A stretch of 64,000 nt of DNA from Symmachiella macrocystis (GCF_007860075.1 NZ_SJPP01000001.1:1634501-1698500); one strand, 5' to 3'. Positions 26,479 through 36,010 are shown, numbered from the stretch's first letter. Notes: generated from the letters alone by a model not told the origin. Numbers and translations are program-made.

Positions 26479-27411
26479 TTACTTCTTCAAATAGGTGTCG
26501 AACCACTTCCAGACTTCTTGATATTCTGCCGCAATCCCCGGCCAATACGAATGCCCGCCGCCCGGTTCGACGATCAATTCGACCGGTAAGCCAAGTTCTT
26601 TATATTTCGTTTGCATCACTTTGGATTGCTGCAGCGGGACGGTCCTGTCGCTATCACCGTGAATCAACAACAACGGCGGGGATTGTTTGGTGGCGAAGTA
26701 AATCGGTGAGATTTCGCGGAGTTGTTTTTCCAGGTCGGTGATCTCGCCAAACATCCGCTGAAACATTTCCGGGCGAACCAGTTTGATCACGTTATAGCCC
26801 TTCTCGGCGCCCCAATTCACCATGTCGGTCGGGGGGAACCAAGCGACGACGCACTGCACGCGACTGCTCACGCGCTCGATCGGATCTTTGGCGTCGGCAT
26901 TTCCATCATCGCCGGTCATGGCCGCCATCAGCGACAAATGTCCGCCGGACGACCCGCTGGTGATTCCCAATTGATTAGGATCAACGCCGTGATCTTTAGC
27001 GATCGACCGCACGTACCGTACGCTGCGATTCATATCTTCCACCATCTCCGGCACATAGTATCGCGGCGAGCTACCGTGCCGCACGACAAACAGCGTATAG
27101 CCGCCGGCAAGCAATCCTTGCGCCCAATGGTCCTCGTCACGCTTGCGAATGTTCTCTGCCTCAATGTCGGATTTTTTTGATTTCCAGGAGCCGCTGGAAA
27201 CCAAGATCACACCGATCTCCTTGGCATTTTGCTTAGGCGTTAGCACATCCATGGTCAGCGCCAAGCCGTCTTTATGCCCATAGACGAGATCCTCTTCGAT
27301 GTCATACTCGGTGAAGGTCAATCCCGAGGTATTTGCTTTCTCAGCGGCTGACAGCAATCCGACGGACAGCGTGGCCATCAAAAACAGGACGCACGGACGT
27401 AGCGATCTCAT
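26479..27411 (-). CDS. Secreted alpha/beta-hydrolase (BD-FAE/xylan-esterase-like)
   Basis: The 310-residue product has a signal peptide (cut near LLSAAEK). Its hydrolase fold shows VILVSSGSW, the nucleophile motif TSGSSGGHLS, the acid in HGDSDRTVP and the histidine in GGGHSYWPG. It is similar in layout to acetyl- or feruloyl-esterases and prolyl oligopeptidase-like proteins. It is the first gene of the minus-strand operon with the PhyH and glycosidase-like genes, consistent with removal of ester groups from a polysaccharide. The substrate is inferred only from context. Confidence 0.8.
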   Translation of the reverse strand: MRSLRPCVLFLMATLSVGLLSAAEKANTSGLTFTEYDIEEDLVYGHKDGLALTMDVLTPKQNAKEIGVILVSSGSWKSKKSDIEAENIRKRDEDHWAQGLLAGGYTLFVVRHGSSPRYYVPEMVEDMNRSVRYVRSIAKDHGVDPNQLGITSGSSGGHLSLMAAMTGDDGNADAKDPIERVSSRVQCVVAWFPPTDMVNWGAEKGYNVIKLVRPEMFQRMFGEITDLEKQLREISPIYFATKQSPPLLLIHGDSDRTVPLQQSKVMQTKYKELGLPVELIVEPGGGHSYWPGIAAEYQEVWKWFDTYLKK

Positions 27412-27631
27412 CTCTTGTCCTCAACGATTGAATCTGGAATACGGATATCTAAGAAGAAATATATAGCCGGCCTACAAATGAAGCGCCTGCTGATCCATTC
27501 AATCATACCGTAGCAAAGGCCAATTATCAGGTCCGCCCGCCAATTGAATCCGGTTGCTATTCCCTTTACAGTGCGATAGTCGCTTTTTCGCGCGACATCA
27601 GGTTCGTGCTAGATAACAAGTTTATGAAACC

Positions 27632-29479
27632 ATGCAGCGCAAACTCGTATTTCTGTCGTTGATTGCAGGGCTGGTTTTGACCAACCACGCTCTCGCCACC
27701 GAACTGGAATGGGTCCGCACGGCCAACGATCAACGCGGCTTCGTTTTGGCAGAATCGGGCCGCACGTTCGTACCCTGGGGATTCAACTATGATCACGACC
27801 GTGATGGACGGTTGATTGAGGACTACTGGGTAGACGACTGGGCGACCGTTGCTGATGACTTTCAGGAAATGAAACAACTGGGCGCGAATGTCGTCCGTGT
27901 GCATCTGCAGTTTGGTAAGTTCATGACAGCTGCCAACACACCGAACCTGGACACACTTCGGCAACTGGAAAAACTGTTGCGATTAGCGGAAACCACCAGG
28001 TTGTACCTCGATGTGACCGGACTGGGCTGCTACCACAAGCAAGATGTTCCCGCTTGGTACGATAAATTAAACGAACAACAACGCTGGCAGGCACAGGCCC
28101 GGTTTTGGGAGGCCGTTGCCGCACACTGCGCGAAGAGCCCCGCCCTGTTTTGTTACGACCTGATGAACGAGCCTTATGTTCCAGGGGGTAAAAAGAAACG
28201 GGACGATTGGCTGGGCCCCGCGTTTGCCGGCAAGCATTTTGTGCAATTCATTACACTGGAAACAGCCGGCCGGCCACGGCAGGCGATTGCTCGAAAATGG
28301 ATCGGCCACATGGTTGCCGCCATACGCAAACAGGACCCGCGGCATTTGATTACCGTGGGGCTGGTCCCCAATAGCCTGGATCGTCCAGGGCTGACATCGG
28401 GATTCATCCCGGACCAAGTGACCGACGATCTCGATTTCCTGGCCGTGCACCTCTACCCTGAAACCGGCAAGAATCCCCAAGCCCTCAAAACTCTTCAAGG
28501 ATTTGCGAAAGTCGGCAAACCGGTCGTCATCGAAGAAATTTTCCCGCTGAAGTGCGACGCGCAGCAATTGGGGCGATTCATCGACGCCTCCAAACCGTAC
28601 GCGGCCGGTTGGATTGGATTTTATTGGGGCAGAACGCCCAAAGAATATCAACCACCTGCGACGATTGGCGAGGGACTAACGCTTGCTTGGCTCACGTTGT
28701 TCCAGGAGAAACGTGAGTCGATTCTTGCTTCTGAAATTGAATCGCCAACATTTCTCAACAACGGCGTGACCGCTCACCGCGGAGATTCGGGGAACTTCCC
28801 TGAAAACACCCTGCCGGCGTTCCAAGGCGGTATCGCTGCGGGCGCAGACTGGCTTGAACTCGATATTCTCCGCACCCAGGACGGCCGGTTGGTTGTGATC
28901 CATGACAAAACGACGGCGCGTGTCGGTGACCAAAAACGAGTCGTGGCGGAATCAACCTATCAAGAACTCGCCACGGTCGACGTCGCTACCGATTTTCGAC
29001 GTCGCACCGGCAAGAGTCTAGCCGACTGTCCACCGCAACGGATTCCATTGCTGGAAGATGTGCTGCGCTTAGTTAAAAAACAGCGGCGGACGCGGGTTTC
29101 CCTTCAGCCTAAAATGGATTGCGTCGCCGACGCGGTCGCGCTGGTCCAACAACTCAAGATGGAAGCCTGGGTCGGATTCAACGACGGCAATTTACAATAC
29201 ATGGCCCAGGCCAAACGGCTGGCTCCAGCGGTGAAGATTTTTTGGGACCGCGGCGCAAACACGGATATCAAGGCCGATATTCGCACAGCCAAGACGCATG
29301 GCTTTGCCGCTTTGGTGATCAACGAAGCGGGTGTAACTGCGGAGAAGGTCCAAAAAATCAAAGCGGCCGATCTCGAAGCGGGTGCGTGGACGGTAAACGA
29401 TCCCAAGCGGATGGCACAGTTGCGGGAACTGGGCGTTGAACGACTGTATACCGATTATCCCCACCGCGCACTGGAATGA
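27632..29479 (+). CDS. Fusion of GH5-like glycosidase and glycerophosphodiester phosphodiesterase
   Basis: The 615-residue secreted protein (signal peptide to about residue 23) joins two enzymes. Residues about 25-365 form a GH5-like barrel with acid/base E180 (DLMNEP) and a nucleophile at E301 or E302 (KPVVIEEIF). Residues about 375-613 form a GDPD domain with H382 (AHRGDSGNFPENT), E409 and D411 (LELDIL), H424 (VVIHDKT), and the usual ending YTDYPHRALE. Both active sites look intact. It could cut a glycan and a glycerophosphodiester bond in one molecule, such as a teichoic-acid-like or glycerol-phosphate-substituted glycan; this is inference. Confidence 0.85.
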   Translation: MQRKLVFLSLIAGLVLTNHALATELEWVRTANDQRGFVLAESGRTFVPWGFNYDHDRDGRLIEDYWVDDWATVADDFQEMKQLGANVVRVHLQFGKFMTAANTPNLDTLRQLEKLLRLAETTRLYLDVTGLGCYHKQDVPAWYDKLNEQQRWQAQARFWEAVAAHCAKSPALFCYDLMNEPYVPGGKKKRDDWLGPAFAGKHFVQFITLETAGRPRQAIARKWIGHMVAAIRKQDPRHLITVGLVPNSLDRPGLTSGFIPDQVTDDLDFLAVHLYPETGKNPQALKTLQGFAKVGKPVVIEEIFPLKCDAQQLGRFIDASKPYAAGWIGFYWGRTPKEYQPPATIGEGLTLAWLTLFQEKRESILASEIESPTFLNNGVTAHRGDSGNFPENTLPAFQGGIAAGADWLELDILRTQDGRLVVIHDKTTARVGDQKRVVAESTYQELATVDVATDFRRRTGKSLADCPPQRIPLLEDVLRLVKKQRRTRVSLQPKMDCVADAVALVQQLKMEAWVGFNDGNLQYMAQAKRLAPAVKIFWDRGANTDIKADIRTAKTHGFAALVINEAGVTAEKVQKIKAADLEAGAWTVNDPKRMAQLRELGVERLYTDYPHRALE

Positions 29480-29507
29480 AACGCCAAATTGCACCACTAC
29501 GAATCGG

Positions 29508-29524
29508 CAAGCGAGCCGCTCGCT
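29508..29524. repeat. Short perfect palindrome after the GH5-GDPD gene
   Basis: AAGCGAG and CTCGCTT flank CCG, giving a 7-bp stem with a 3-base loop 29 bases after the stop codon. There is no T-tract, so it is not a standard terminator, but it may slow polymerase or protect the mRNA end. Confidence 0.45.
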
Positions 29525-29750
29525 TCGTCGGCATTGGGGGATTGAAAAAATGCCGTAACCACTTTCCCCAATTGGCATTTGCGGAATCTCTCACGAGCGA
29601 TATACTCTTGCTCGACAGTAAGACACCTTTGAGTGACTGTCGGTAGAACTCGTTTCGAAGAACGTTGATGCCGTCGGATGATTTCAATCGCGCCCCACAT
29701 GAAAAACTCGACCTTCAATAGCATTTGCTTCCCCGGAAGGCCAACGCGGC

Positions 29751-31154
29751 GTGATTGAACAACATCAGTCCTTATCGCACAAAGGGCACAGTGACCGTTG
29801 GTTGTGGGCCATATGGATTGGCGTCATCATCGGCTTTGCAGTCGTCCCGGTGAGTGTGCACCTTCGCTATGGAGCCGCATCGGATCGCAATAAAGATTAC
29901 GACACTTGGTACACGGTCGGACAACAGGTGTGGGCGGGCGAAGAAATCTATCCGCTGGCCGAATCGCCGCGGTTCAATTTTATGTACCCGCCTGTCTCCG
30001 CGTGTCTAATTGCGCCGCTCACCATTGCCGGCAAGCTGCCTTTCATTTTGATCTTGGAAGCCGCCAATGCGGTGAGTTGGATTTTTTGTGTTTACGCGGG
30101 CGTCTACTTAGCCACGGGCAAAGCCTGGGGACGGCCGGTGATCGTCTATCTCGTACCGACGCTGGCAACGACTGCTTACGTGTATGACACGTTTCAATTG
30201 GGGCAACCCAATTTGATGTTGTTGGCGCTGCTGCTTGCGGCATTTATTTGCCTGCGCGCCGGTCGTCAATTTGGGGCAGGGACATTGATTGCCTTAGCGA
30301 CGGCCGTGAAGGCTTTTCCAGTGATGCTGGCCGTCTATTTATTATGGCGACGGCAATACCGAGCCCTCACCGGGTTTTTAGTAGCAATGGCCTTTTTACT
30401 GATCTGCCTGCCGGCCCCGTTTCGCGGATTCCAGCGCAATGTGGCTGAACTCGGAACATGGACCAACGCAATGGTGCTCAGTTACGACCGTGGCACGATC
30501 GCGCAACGTCCCGGGCAAAGTTACCGATGGAAAAACGCGTCGCTGATTGCCACCGCGAATCGGCTGTTGCGGCCGATTCCTGCTGACCGCAAATTAACCG
30601 TCCATCCACGCCCCTACGTTCCCGGTAACCCGAACGCCGGGTACCGTTTGATCTATGTCAACGTGGCAAATCTTGACTTTCGTGTTGTGAACTTCGTGAT
30701 TCTCGGCGCGGCACTGGCAATCTGTTTGGGATTTGTGGCAGTGATGCCGGCGACGAAATTCCGCACGCAGCGGACTGATGCGATTGAGTATGCCATGCTA
30801 CTGGTGATGATGATTGTGTTTTCGCCCATCTCTTGGTTTTACTACGGCGTGTGGCTGATGTATCCGCTGACCGTCGTGATGTGGTATCTGCGTGACGGCA
30901 CCCATTCCCGCAACCAAATGCGCTTCGCCTTGGGCGGACTCTTCGCGTGCTTAGGGTTGCTGAACTTCGTGCCGCCGTGGGACTGGTACCGCCCCGTGCG
31001 CGCCATCGGGACGCCATTTTTTGGTTACATGCTGATGCTTTCGCTGCTCGGCTGGTTTTTATATCAGGAACGCCGCAAATCGATCGCAGCCGCCGACCCG
31101 CTCGCCACCAACGATGAAACGGCTCCGCCGGCGTTATTGCCCCACGCTGCCTGA
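29751..31154 (+). CDS. GT87-family (DUF2029) membrane glycosyltransferase
   Basis: The GTG start has GGAAGG about ten bases upstream. The 467-residue protein has a short polar N-terminus and about ten membrane helices. An acidic motif follows the first helix (RNKDYDTWYTVGQ), and FNFMYPPVSA comes next, both typical of GT-C fold GT87 enzymes. These transfer sugar from a polyprenyl-phosphate sugar to a periplasmic acceptor. The acceptor is unknown. It lies downstream of the GH5-GDPD gene in the same direction, but 271 bases apart, so co-transcription is uncertain. Confidence 0.85.
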   Translation: MIEQHQSLSHKGHSDRWLWAIWIGVIIGFAVVPVSVHLRYGAASDRNKDYDTWYTVGQQVWAGEEIYPLAESPRFNFMYPPVSACLIAPLTIAGKLPFILILEAANAVSWIFCVYAGVYLATGKAWGRPVIVYLVPTLATTAYVYDTFQLGQPNLMLLALLLAAFICLRAGRQFGAGTLIALATAVKAFPVMLAVYLLWRRQYRALTGFLVAMAFLLICLPAPFRGFQRNVAELGTWTNAMVLSYDRGTIAQRPGQSYRWKNASLIATANRLLRPIPADRKLTVHPRPYVPGNPNAGYRLIYVNVANLDFRVVNFVILGAALAICLGFVAVMPATKFRTQRTDAIEYAMLLVMMIVFSPISWFYYGVWLMYPLTVVMWYLRDGTHSRNQMRFALGGLFACLGLLNFVPPWDWYRPVRAIGTPFFGYMLMLSLLGWFLYQERRKSIAAADPLATNDETAPPALLPHAA

Positions 31155-31277
31155 ACAACACATGCGGGATGCCCATCGGTATGATATGATCGCTGCCGTG
31201 CTGCGCCCCACGGTTGTGCGGCAGCACGTGCCTGCATTCCGCGATCCCTGCTTTCATCGAGTCAAGGAGTTTTATCG

Positions 31278-32558
31278 ATGTACCGCTGCATAGCTTCGGC
31301 ATTATTCTTGGTACTGTTTGGTGCGACGCATCCGAGCTTAGCCGCTGATTGGCCGACTTTTCGCGGTCCAGCAGGCGATGGGTTATCGGGCAAGGAACAA
31401 GGTCCAACCCAATGGAGCGCCACGGACAATATCGCTTGGAAAGTCAAACTTCCACAGCCGGGAAATGGCAGTCCCATTGCTGTGGATGGCCGTGTGTTTG
31501 TGACGAGCGCCGAGGACGAAGAGGGGAAGCTGCGGAGCTTGTACTGCTTCGACCAAAAAACCGGCAAACAACAGTGGGTGCGGACCGTCACCATCGATGA
31601 GAAAATGCCAACCCACAAAACCAACCCCTACTGCGGTTCGACCCCTGCCTCCGACGGCGAACGAGTGGTCGTCTTTCACGGCTCGGCCGGTTTGTATTGC
31701 TATGACTTGGACGGCAATGAATTGTGGTCCCGCAACCTGGGAAAATTCCGCCACATGTGGGGCTATGGTGCTTCACCGATATTCCACGACGGAAAAATCT
31801 TGCTCAATGCCGGACCGGGAAAGGATGTCTTTCTCACCGCTATCGATCCAACAAACGGCAAAGAGATCTGGAAGACACCTGAACCGGTTGAGGCGGACGG
31901 CAACCGTCGCGACGACGGCAATCCGATGGGATCGTGGTGCACACCGGTCATCGCCGAAGTCGATGGCAAATCGCAAATCATCTGTGCGATGCCCACACGG
32001 GTGAACGCTTATGATCCGCAGTCGGGCGAGATCATCTGGACCTGTGACGGCATGGCCCATGATCGCGGGAGTTTGGCGTATTCATCACCGGTCATCGTGG
32101 GGCCGCTGTGTTTTATTACAGGTGGATATCGCGGACCAACAATGGCCATCCGCTTGGGCGGCACGGGGGACGTGACGGAAACCCACCGGCTGTATCGCAA
32201 TGAAAACAGCCCGCAAAGCATTGGCACCGGCGTTGCTATCGACGGCTATCTCTATCGTCCCAACGCCGATGGCGCTGCCATTCAATGCATCGATCCCAAA
32301 ACGGGTAAGATCCTTTGGAGTCATCGCGGCAAAGGCCCCAGTTGGGGATCAATCGCCGGTGCCGGCGGCTTGCTGTACCTGACAAACAAAAAGGGAACGA
32401 CGTTAGTCTTTAAGCCGAGTGAAGAGAAGTACATCGGGGTCGCCGTCAACAAATTGGACGATTCCACCAATGCGACACCCGCCATCGCCGACGGCCGCAT
32501 TTTCATCCGTACCGACGGTTCGTTGTTCGGCATTGCGGAACCGCCCACTGAAAAATAG
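31278..32558 (+). CDS. Secreted PQQ-like beta-propeller protein
   Basis: The 426-residue product has a signal peptide (cut near SLAADW) and starts its mature part with WPTFRGPAGDG, a very common opening of planctomycete PQQ-propeller proteins. Repeats such as LYCYDLDGNELWSRNLG, EIIWTCDGM and IQCIDPKTGKILW mark about seven blades. It resembles the BamB/YncE style of propeller rather than a PQQ dehydrogenase, since no catalytic calcium ligands were recognised. AAGGAG precedes the ATG. It sits 25 bases before a sulfatase gene, probably in one transcript. Confidence 0.85.
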   Translation: MYRCIASALFLVLFGATHPSLAADWPTFRGPAGDGLSGKEQGPTQWSATDNIAWKVKLPQPGNGSPIAVDGRVFVTSAEDEEGKLRSLYCFDQKTGKQQWVRTVTIDEKMPTHKTNPYCGSTPASDGERVVVFHGSAGLYCYDLDGNELWSRNLGKFRHMWGYGASPIFHDGKILLNAGPGKDVFLTAIDPTNGKEIWKTPEPVEADGNRRDDGNPMGSWCTPVIAEVDGKSQIICAMPTRVNAYDPQSGEIIWTCDGMAHDRGSLAYSSPVIVGPLCFITGGYRGPTMAIRLGGTGDVTETHRLYRNENSPQSIGTGVAIDGYLYRPNADGAAIQCIDPKTGKILWSHRGKGPSWGSIAGAGGLLYLTNKKGTTLVFKPSEEKYIGVAVNKLDDSTNATPAIADGRIFIRTDGSLFGIAEPPTEK

Positions 32559-32583
32559 TCGTACCGAGCCCGGAGGATTGACG

Positions 32584-34023
32584 ATGAACAGACGACTGAT
32601 GCTCTCGCCGTTCTTCCTCTGGGTGACGGTGATTGCGCTTACGATCTTCGTGAAAACGCCGCTAACAAGTTGCGCGGCGGAACGTCCGAACATTGTGGTG
32701 ATTCTCGCCGACGACCAGTCGTATCGCGACTTTGGTTTTACCGGCAATCCGTTGGTGCACACGCCGCAGATCGATCAGTTGGCGGCCGCTTCGGCGCGGT
32801 ATCCCAATGGCTATGTCCCCATGAGCGTTTGCCGACCGTCGTTGGCAACAATTTTGACCGGACTCTATCCGCATCAACACGGCATCCACTTCAATCACCC
32901 GCCACCGGGATTGAGGACGATGCAAAAAACGATGACGGCAGATGAGTACCACCAAGCGCGGGCAACGACGGACTATCTAATCCAAAACGTTCCCACGCTG
33001 CCGCGCATCTTGGCACAACACGGATATGCTTGCCTGCAAACGGGAAAGCATTGGGAGGGGAGTTATCAAACCGCTGGTTTCACGCACGGTATGACACGGG
33101 GCCTGCCGGCGAAACGACTGGGCCACGTCACCGGCACCCGCGAGCAAGCCAACGGCGAATGGGTGGCGCACGGCAACGGAGACGCCGGGCTGGTCATCGG
33201 TCGCGAAACGATGCAACCGATTGAAAGCTTCATTGAGGAATACGCCGGCAAGATACCATTTTTTGTCTGGTACGCCCCTTTTCTACCGCACACACCGTTC
33301 GACGCGCCGCAGCGTTTCCACGACTTGTATAAGGGCCGCGATATTCCGAAACACCTGCGGCCCTATTATGCGGAGATTGCGAGATTCGATGAGACCGTGG
33401 GGCAGCTGATGGGATTTCTTTCGCAACACGACATCCTGGATGACACCTTAATCGTGTTCGCTTCGGACAACGGTTTCCGTCCGGATGAGCGTGCCCCGAC
33501 ACGGCAGAATCGACGCTCCAAATTGTCCCCCTTTGAAGACGGTCTGCGCACGCCGATCTTGCTTTGCTGGCCAAAAACAATCAAACCGGCGGAGCACCCG
33601 CAATTGGTCAGTACGGTTGATCTTGTCCCAACAATTCTGGCAGCAGCGGGATTGTCCGCGGAGATCACACCACGCATGCGCGGCCGAAACCTGCTACCGT
33701 CGGCCAGAGGCGACGAAACACTCGCCGATCAACCGGCGTTTGGGGCGATCTATCCCAATGACGCGCAGAGCCTCGGCGCGCCCTCGCAGCACGTGCGCGG
33801 TCGCTGGATTCGTTGGGGGGACTACAAACTGTTACTCCCCGGCCCCACTAAAAACCCGGTCAAGAAAAGCCTCTTTGATCTGAAACATGATCCGGCTGAG
33901 CAAAACAACCTAATCGATCAAGCGGATCAAACCGAGCGGATCGCACGCATGACCCAACGGCTGGACGAATGGTGGCCGCCGGGAGATGACAGCGACGTCA
34001 CGCAACGCAAGGTGAATCGTTAG
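32584..34023 (+). CDS. Secreted sulfatase-family protein with non-canonical C-x-P-S-L site
   Basis: The ATG at 32584 has GGAGG upstream and gives a signal peptide; the longer frame reads through the preceding gene. The 479-residue protein has the sulfatase fold (NIVVILADDQS, FASDNGF). The site that should become formylglycine reads C83-R-P-S-L87 followed by ATILTG, so the arginine of the CxPxR recognition motif is replaced by leucine. It may be a sulfatase matured in spite of this, or a phosphatase-like or inactive relative. It overlaps the convergent methyltransferase-like gene by four bases at the 3' ends. Confidence 0.85.
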   Translation: MNRRLMLSPFFLWVTVIALTIFVKTPLTSCAAERPNIVVILADDQSYRDFGFTGNPLVHTPQIDQLAAASARYPNGYVPMSVCRPSLATILTGLYPHQHGIHFNHPPPGLRTMQKTMTADEYHQARATTDYLIQNVPTLPRILAQHGYACLQTGKHWEGSYQTAGFTHGMTRGLPAKRLGHVTGTREQANGEWVAHGNGDAGLVIGRETMQPIESFIEEYAGKIPFFVWYAPFLPHTPFDAPQRFHDLYKGRDIPKHLRPYYAEIARFDETVGQLMGFLSQHDILDDTLIVFASDNGFRPDERAPTRQNRRSKLSPFEDGLRTPILLCWPKTIKPAEHPQLVSTVDLVPTILAAAGLSAEITPRMRGRNLLPSARGDETLADQPAFGAIYPNDAQSLGAPSQHVRGRWIRWGDYKLLLPGPTKNPVKKSLFDLKHDPAEQNNLIDQADQTERIARMTQRLDEWWPPGDDSDVTQRKVNR

Positions 34024-34715
34024 TCGCGGGCAAAGAACAACCAATCGGTCTGTTCGACATCGATGAGGTTATTGAAAACGGTCACCGGTTCGATGTGCAC
34101 TTCACGAAACAACGCGCGCAGCGCTTCGGAAAACGGGGAGTCTTCGGCATACGACCAAACCCCCAGCAGCCCCCCTTCAGCGAGATGCTGCTTCGCTAAC
34201 CGTAACCCCTGGGCCGTGTAGAAATCGCCGTTGGCCGTCCCCAGATTTTCCTCGGGCGAGTGATCCACGTCAATCAGAATCAGGTCATACTTTCGCGGTG
34301 GAGCAGCGGCGAGATATTGATAGACGTCGCCGCGCGTAATCTGCAAGCGGTCTTCGCCGTTCAATTCGTCCGACAACGGCACCAGTCCTTGCTCCAGCCA
34401 ACCGATCACCTGCGGAAGAAACTCAATGACCTCGCAACTCGCCACACGCGGAGACCCCAGCGCCGCTCGCGCCGTATACCCCAAACCGAGGCCGCCAACC
34501 AAGACATGCAGTTCCGATCCGGCATGCATCCGCAACGCAATTTCCGACAACGCACGTTCCGAAGCGGTCAGATAACTGCTCATCAGAAATTCGTGATTGA
34601 GCGTCACTTCCGTGACAATGGTCCCCGGTTCGCACAACAATTCACGACGCCGCAAACACAACATGCCCAACTCAGTCGGCTCGTAAGCGAGGATCTCGAA
34701 CTGCGGAGTGGCCAC
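34020..34715 (-). CDS. Spermidine-synthase-like SAM-dependent protein
   Basis: The 231-residue product (GTG start) has a Rossmann methyltransferase fold of the spermidine synthase type: VLVGGLGLGYTA (nucleotide loop), EVIEFLPQVI (ribose-binding acid), GDVYQYL, and the DLILIDVDHSPEENL strand with the catalytic-type aspartates. The N-terminal tetramerisation hairpin of true spermidine synthases is reduced, so aminopropyl transfer is uncertain. Many relatives are annotated only as spermidine synthase-like. A run of nine G lies 17 bases upstream of the start. Confidence 0.75.
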   Translation of the reverse strand: MATPQFEILAYEPTELGMLCLRRRELLCEPGTIVTEVTLNHEFLMSSYLTASERALSEIALRMHAGSELHVLVGGLGLGYTARAALGSPRVASCEVIEFLPQVIGWLEQGLVPLSDELNGEDRLQITRGDVYQYLAAAPPRKYDLILIDVDHSPEENLGTANGDFYTAQGLRLAKQHLAEGGLLGVWSYAEDSPFSEALRALFREVHIEPVTVFNNLIDVEQTDWLFFARD

Positions 34716-34826
34716 GAAAGAACCAATCTTAGGGGGGGGGAATGAAACGAACCGGCGTCAACGCACATTGTACAGCAGCACTGATAAAAAGAACATCGCC
34801 CACCAAATCACAAGAATTGGCCGCAA

Positions 34827-34848
34827 CCGTAGGGTGCGTCGCGACGCA
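34827..34848 (-). repeat. Dispersed palindromic repeat, copy 3 (inverted)
   Basis: The sequence is CCGTAG followed by GGTGCGTCGCGACGCA, the reverse complement of most of the element at 12481-12504. It lies in the divergent gap between the spermidine-synthase-like gene and the P-loop gene. Confidence 0.75.
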
Positions 34849-34986
34849 TGATTCTCGCTTAGTACGAAAAACAATGTGATCCGAAGAAGACTCAACAACT
34901 CCAGGTGCTCAGTTCTCACACACCAATTAGAAATTGTACAATCACATCGCTCCAAGCATCGATCACTTAAAAAACAAGGAGATGCT

Positions 34987-35982
34987 GTGCGGGAGAGACG
35001 AATCATACTTGTTGATGGCATGCCGGGCACCGGCAAGTCGACGCTATCCCAGTTTATCTTTCGACAATTGCGCAGCGACGGACAACCTGTCGAATGGTAT
35101 CATGAAGAAAGCGGCACGCATCCAGTGCGTTTGTTTTATGAACCGCAGCGCCACCGATCTTGGTCAAACTACTGCGACGAAGTTGTGTTGAGTTGGCAGC
35201 GATTTGTGCGGGAACTGGGTAGCGGGAATGACGTGGCTGTCATTGATGCGGCGGTGCTTCAAAATCATGTACGGTCGCTGTTAATTTACGATTGTGACCG
35301 GGATTTGATTGTGGATCTCGTCCTGCGTATTGAAAAGGTGATCACTGCACTCAATCCCGTTTTGATCTACCTCACACCGCGCGACATCGAGTCAAACTTT
35401 CGTGATGTGGTCGAGTCCCGCGGCCAACGTCTAATGGAATTATGGACTGCTGCCCACGACCAATACCCCTATTCGCGCTCTACTGGCCTTACAGGCTATG
35501 CTGGATTCATCAAATTTTGGAAGGAATTTGACGAAATTTCAAATCGTGTATTTGCTCGGATTGGATTCAAAAAACTAAGGCAGCGCGTTTCGCATGACGA
35601 CTGGAAAACGCGATATGCCGAGGTGCTCGATGACGTGGGCATTCCTCGGTCAGAATCTGTCTCCGCCGCGAACCACCTAGAACGTTTTGCCGGAGATTAC
35701 CAAATGCTTGAGGATCGATCAGCGACTACGTTTCGGCTCCGGCCGCACGGCGATTCACTTGTAGCAACGGTCGATCAGCCCACCTTTGATATCCAGAGCG
35801 GCCCGTTCGGCTGCTTTCGCCAAGTGCGACTTATCCCTCAAGCGAGGAACGAATTCTATGTGGCAGCTTGGCCGCACGTGGTCTGCTTTGCGGAAGACGC
35901 AACAGGGTTGATCACAAGCTTATCTGTGAACAATTCCAGCGAAGGTTGGCCTCCGTGCCAATTCGCGTATTGCAAATCGTAG
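34987..35982 (+). CDS. P-loop kinase-like protein with extra C-terminal domain
   Basis: The GTG at 34987 has AAGGAG five bases upstream and begins right at the first beta strand. The in-frame ATG at 34876 lacks such a site. The 331-residue product has Walker A GMPGTGKS (11-18) after a hydrophobic strand, and a likely Walker B in DVAVIDAAVLQ. This pattern fits nucleoside/shikimate-type small-molecule kinases. Residues about 230-331 form a second, beta-rich domain with no recognised match. It has no close operon partner. Its codons and spacing are less GC-biased than those of its neighbours, which may hint at transfer. The substrate is unknown. Confidence 0.65.
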   Translation: MRERRIILVDGMPGTGKSTLSQFIFRQLRSDGQPVEWYHEESGTHPVRLFYEPQRHRSWSNYCDEVVLSWQRFVRELGSGNDVAVIDAAVLQNHVRSLLIYDCDRDLIVDLVLRIEKVITALNPVLIYLTPRDIESNFRDVVESRGQRLMELWTAAHDQYPYSRSTGLTGYAGFIKFWKEFDEISNRVFARIGFKKLRQRVSHDDWKTRYAEVLDDVGIPRSESVSAANHLERFAGDYQMLEDRSATTFRLRPHGDSLVATVDQPTFDIQSGPFGCFRQVRLIPQARNEFYVAAWPHVVCFAEDATGLITSLSVNNSSEGWPPCQFAYCKS

Positions 35983-36010
35983 TCCGGAGCGTTCCACCTC
36001 ACCCGACGAC

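Noticed and set aside
30658-31407. 249-codon minus-strand frame opposite the GT87 and PQQ genes
   Set aside because: It spans two real genes on the other strand and the gap between them, with low-complexity Arg/Ser-rich translation.
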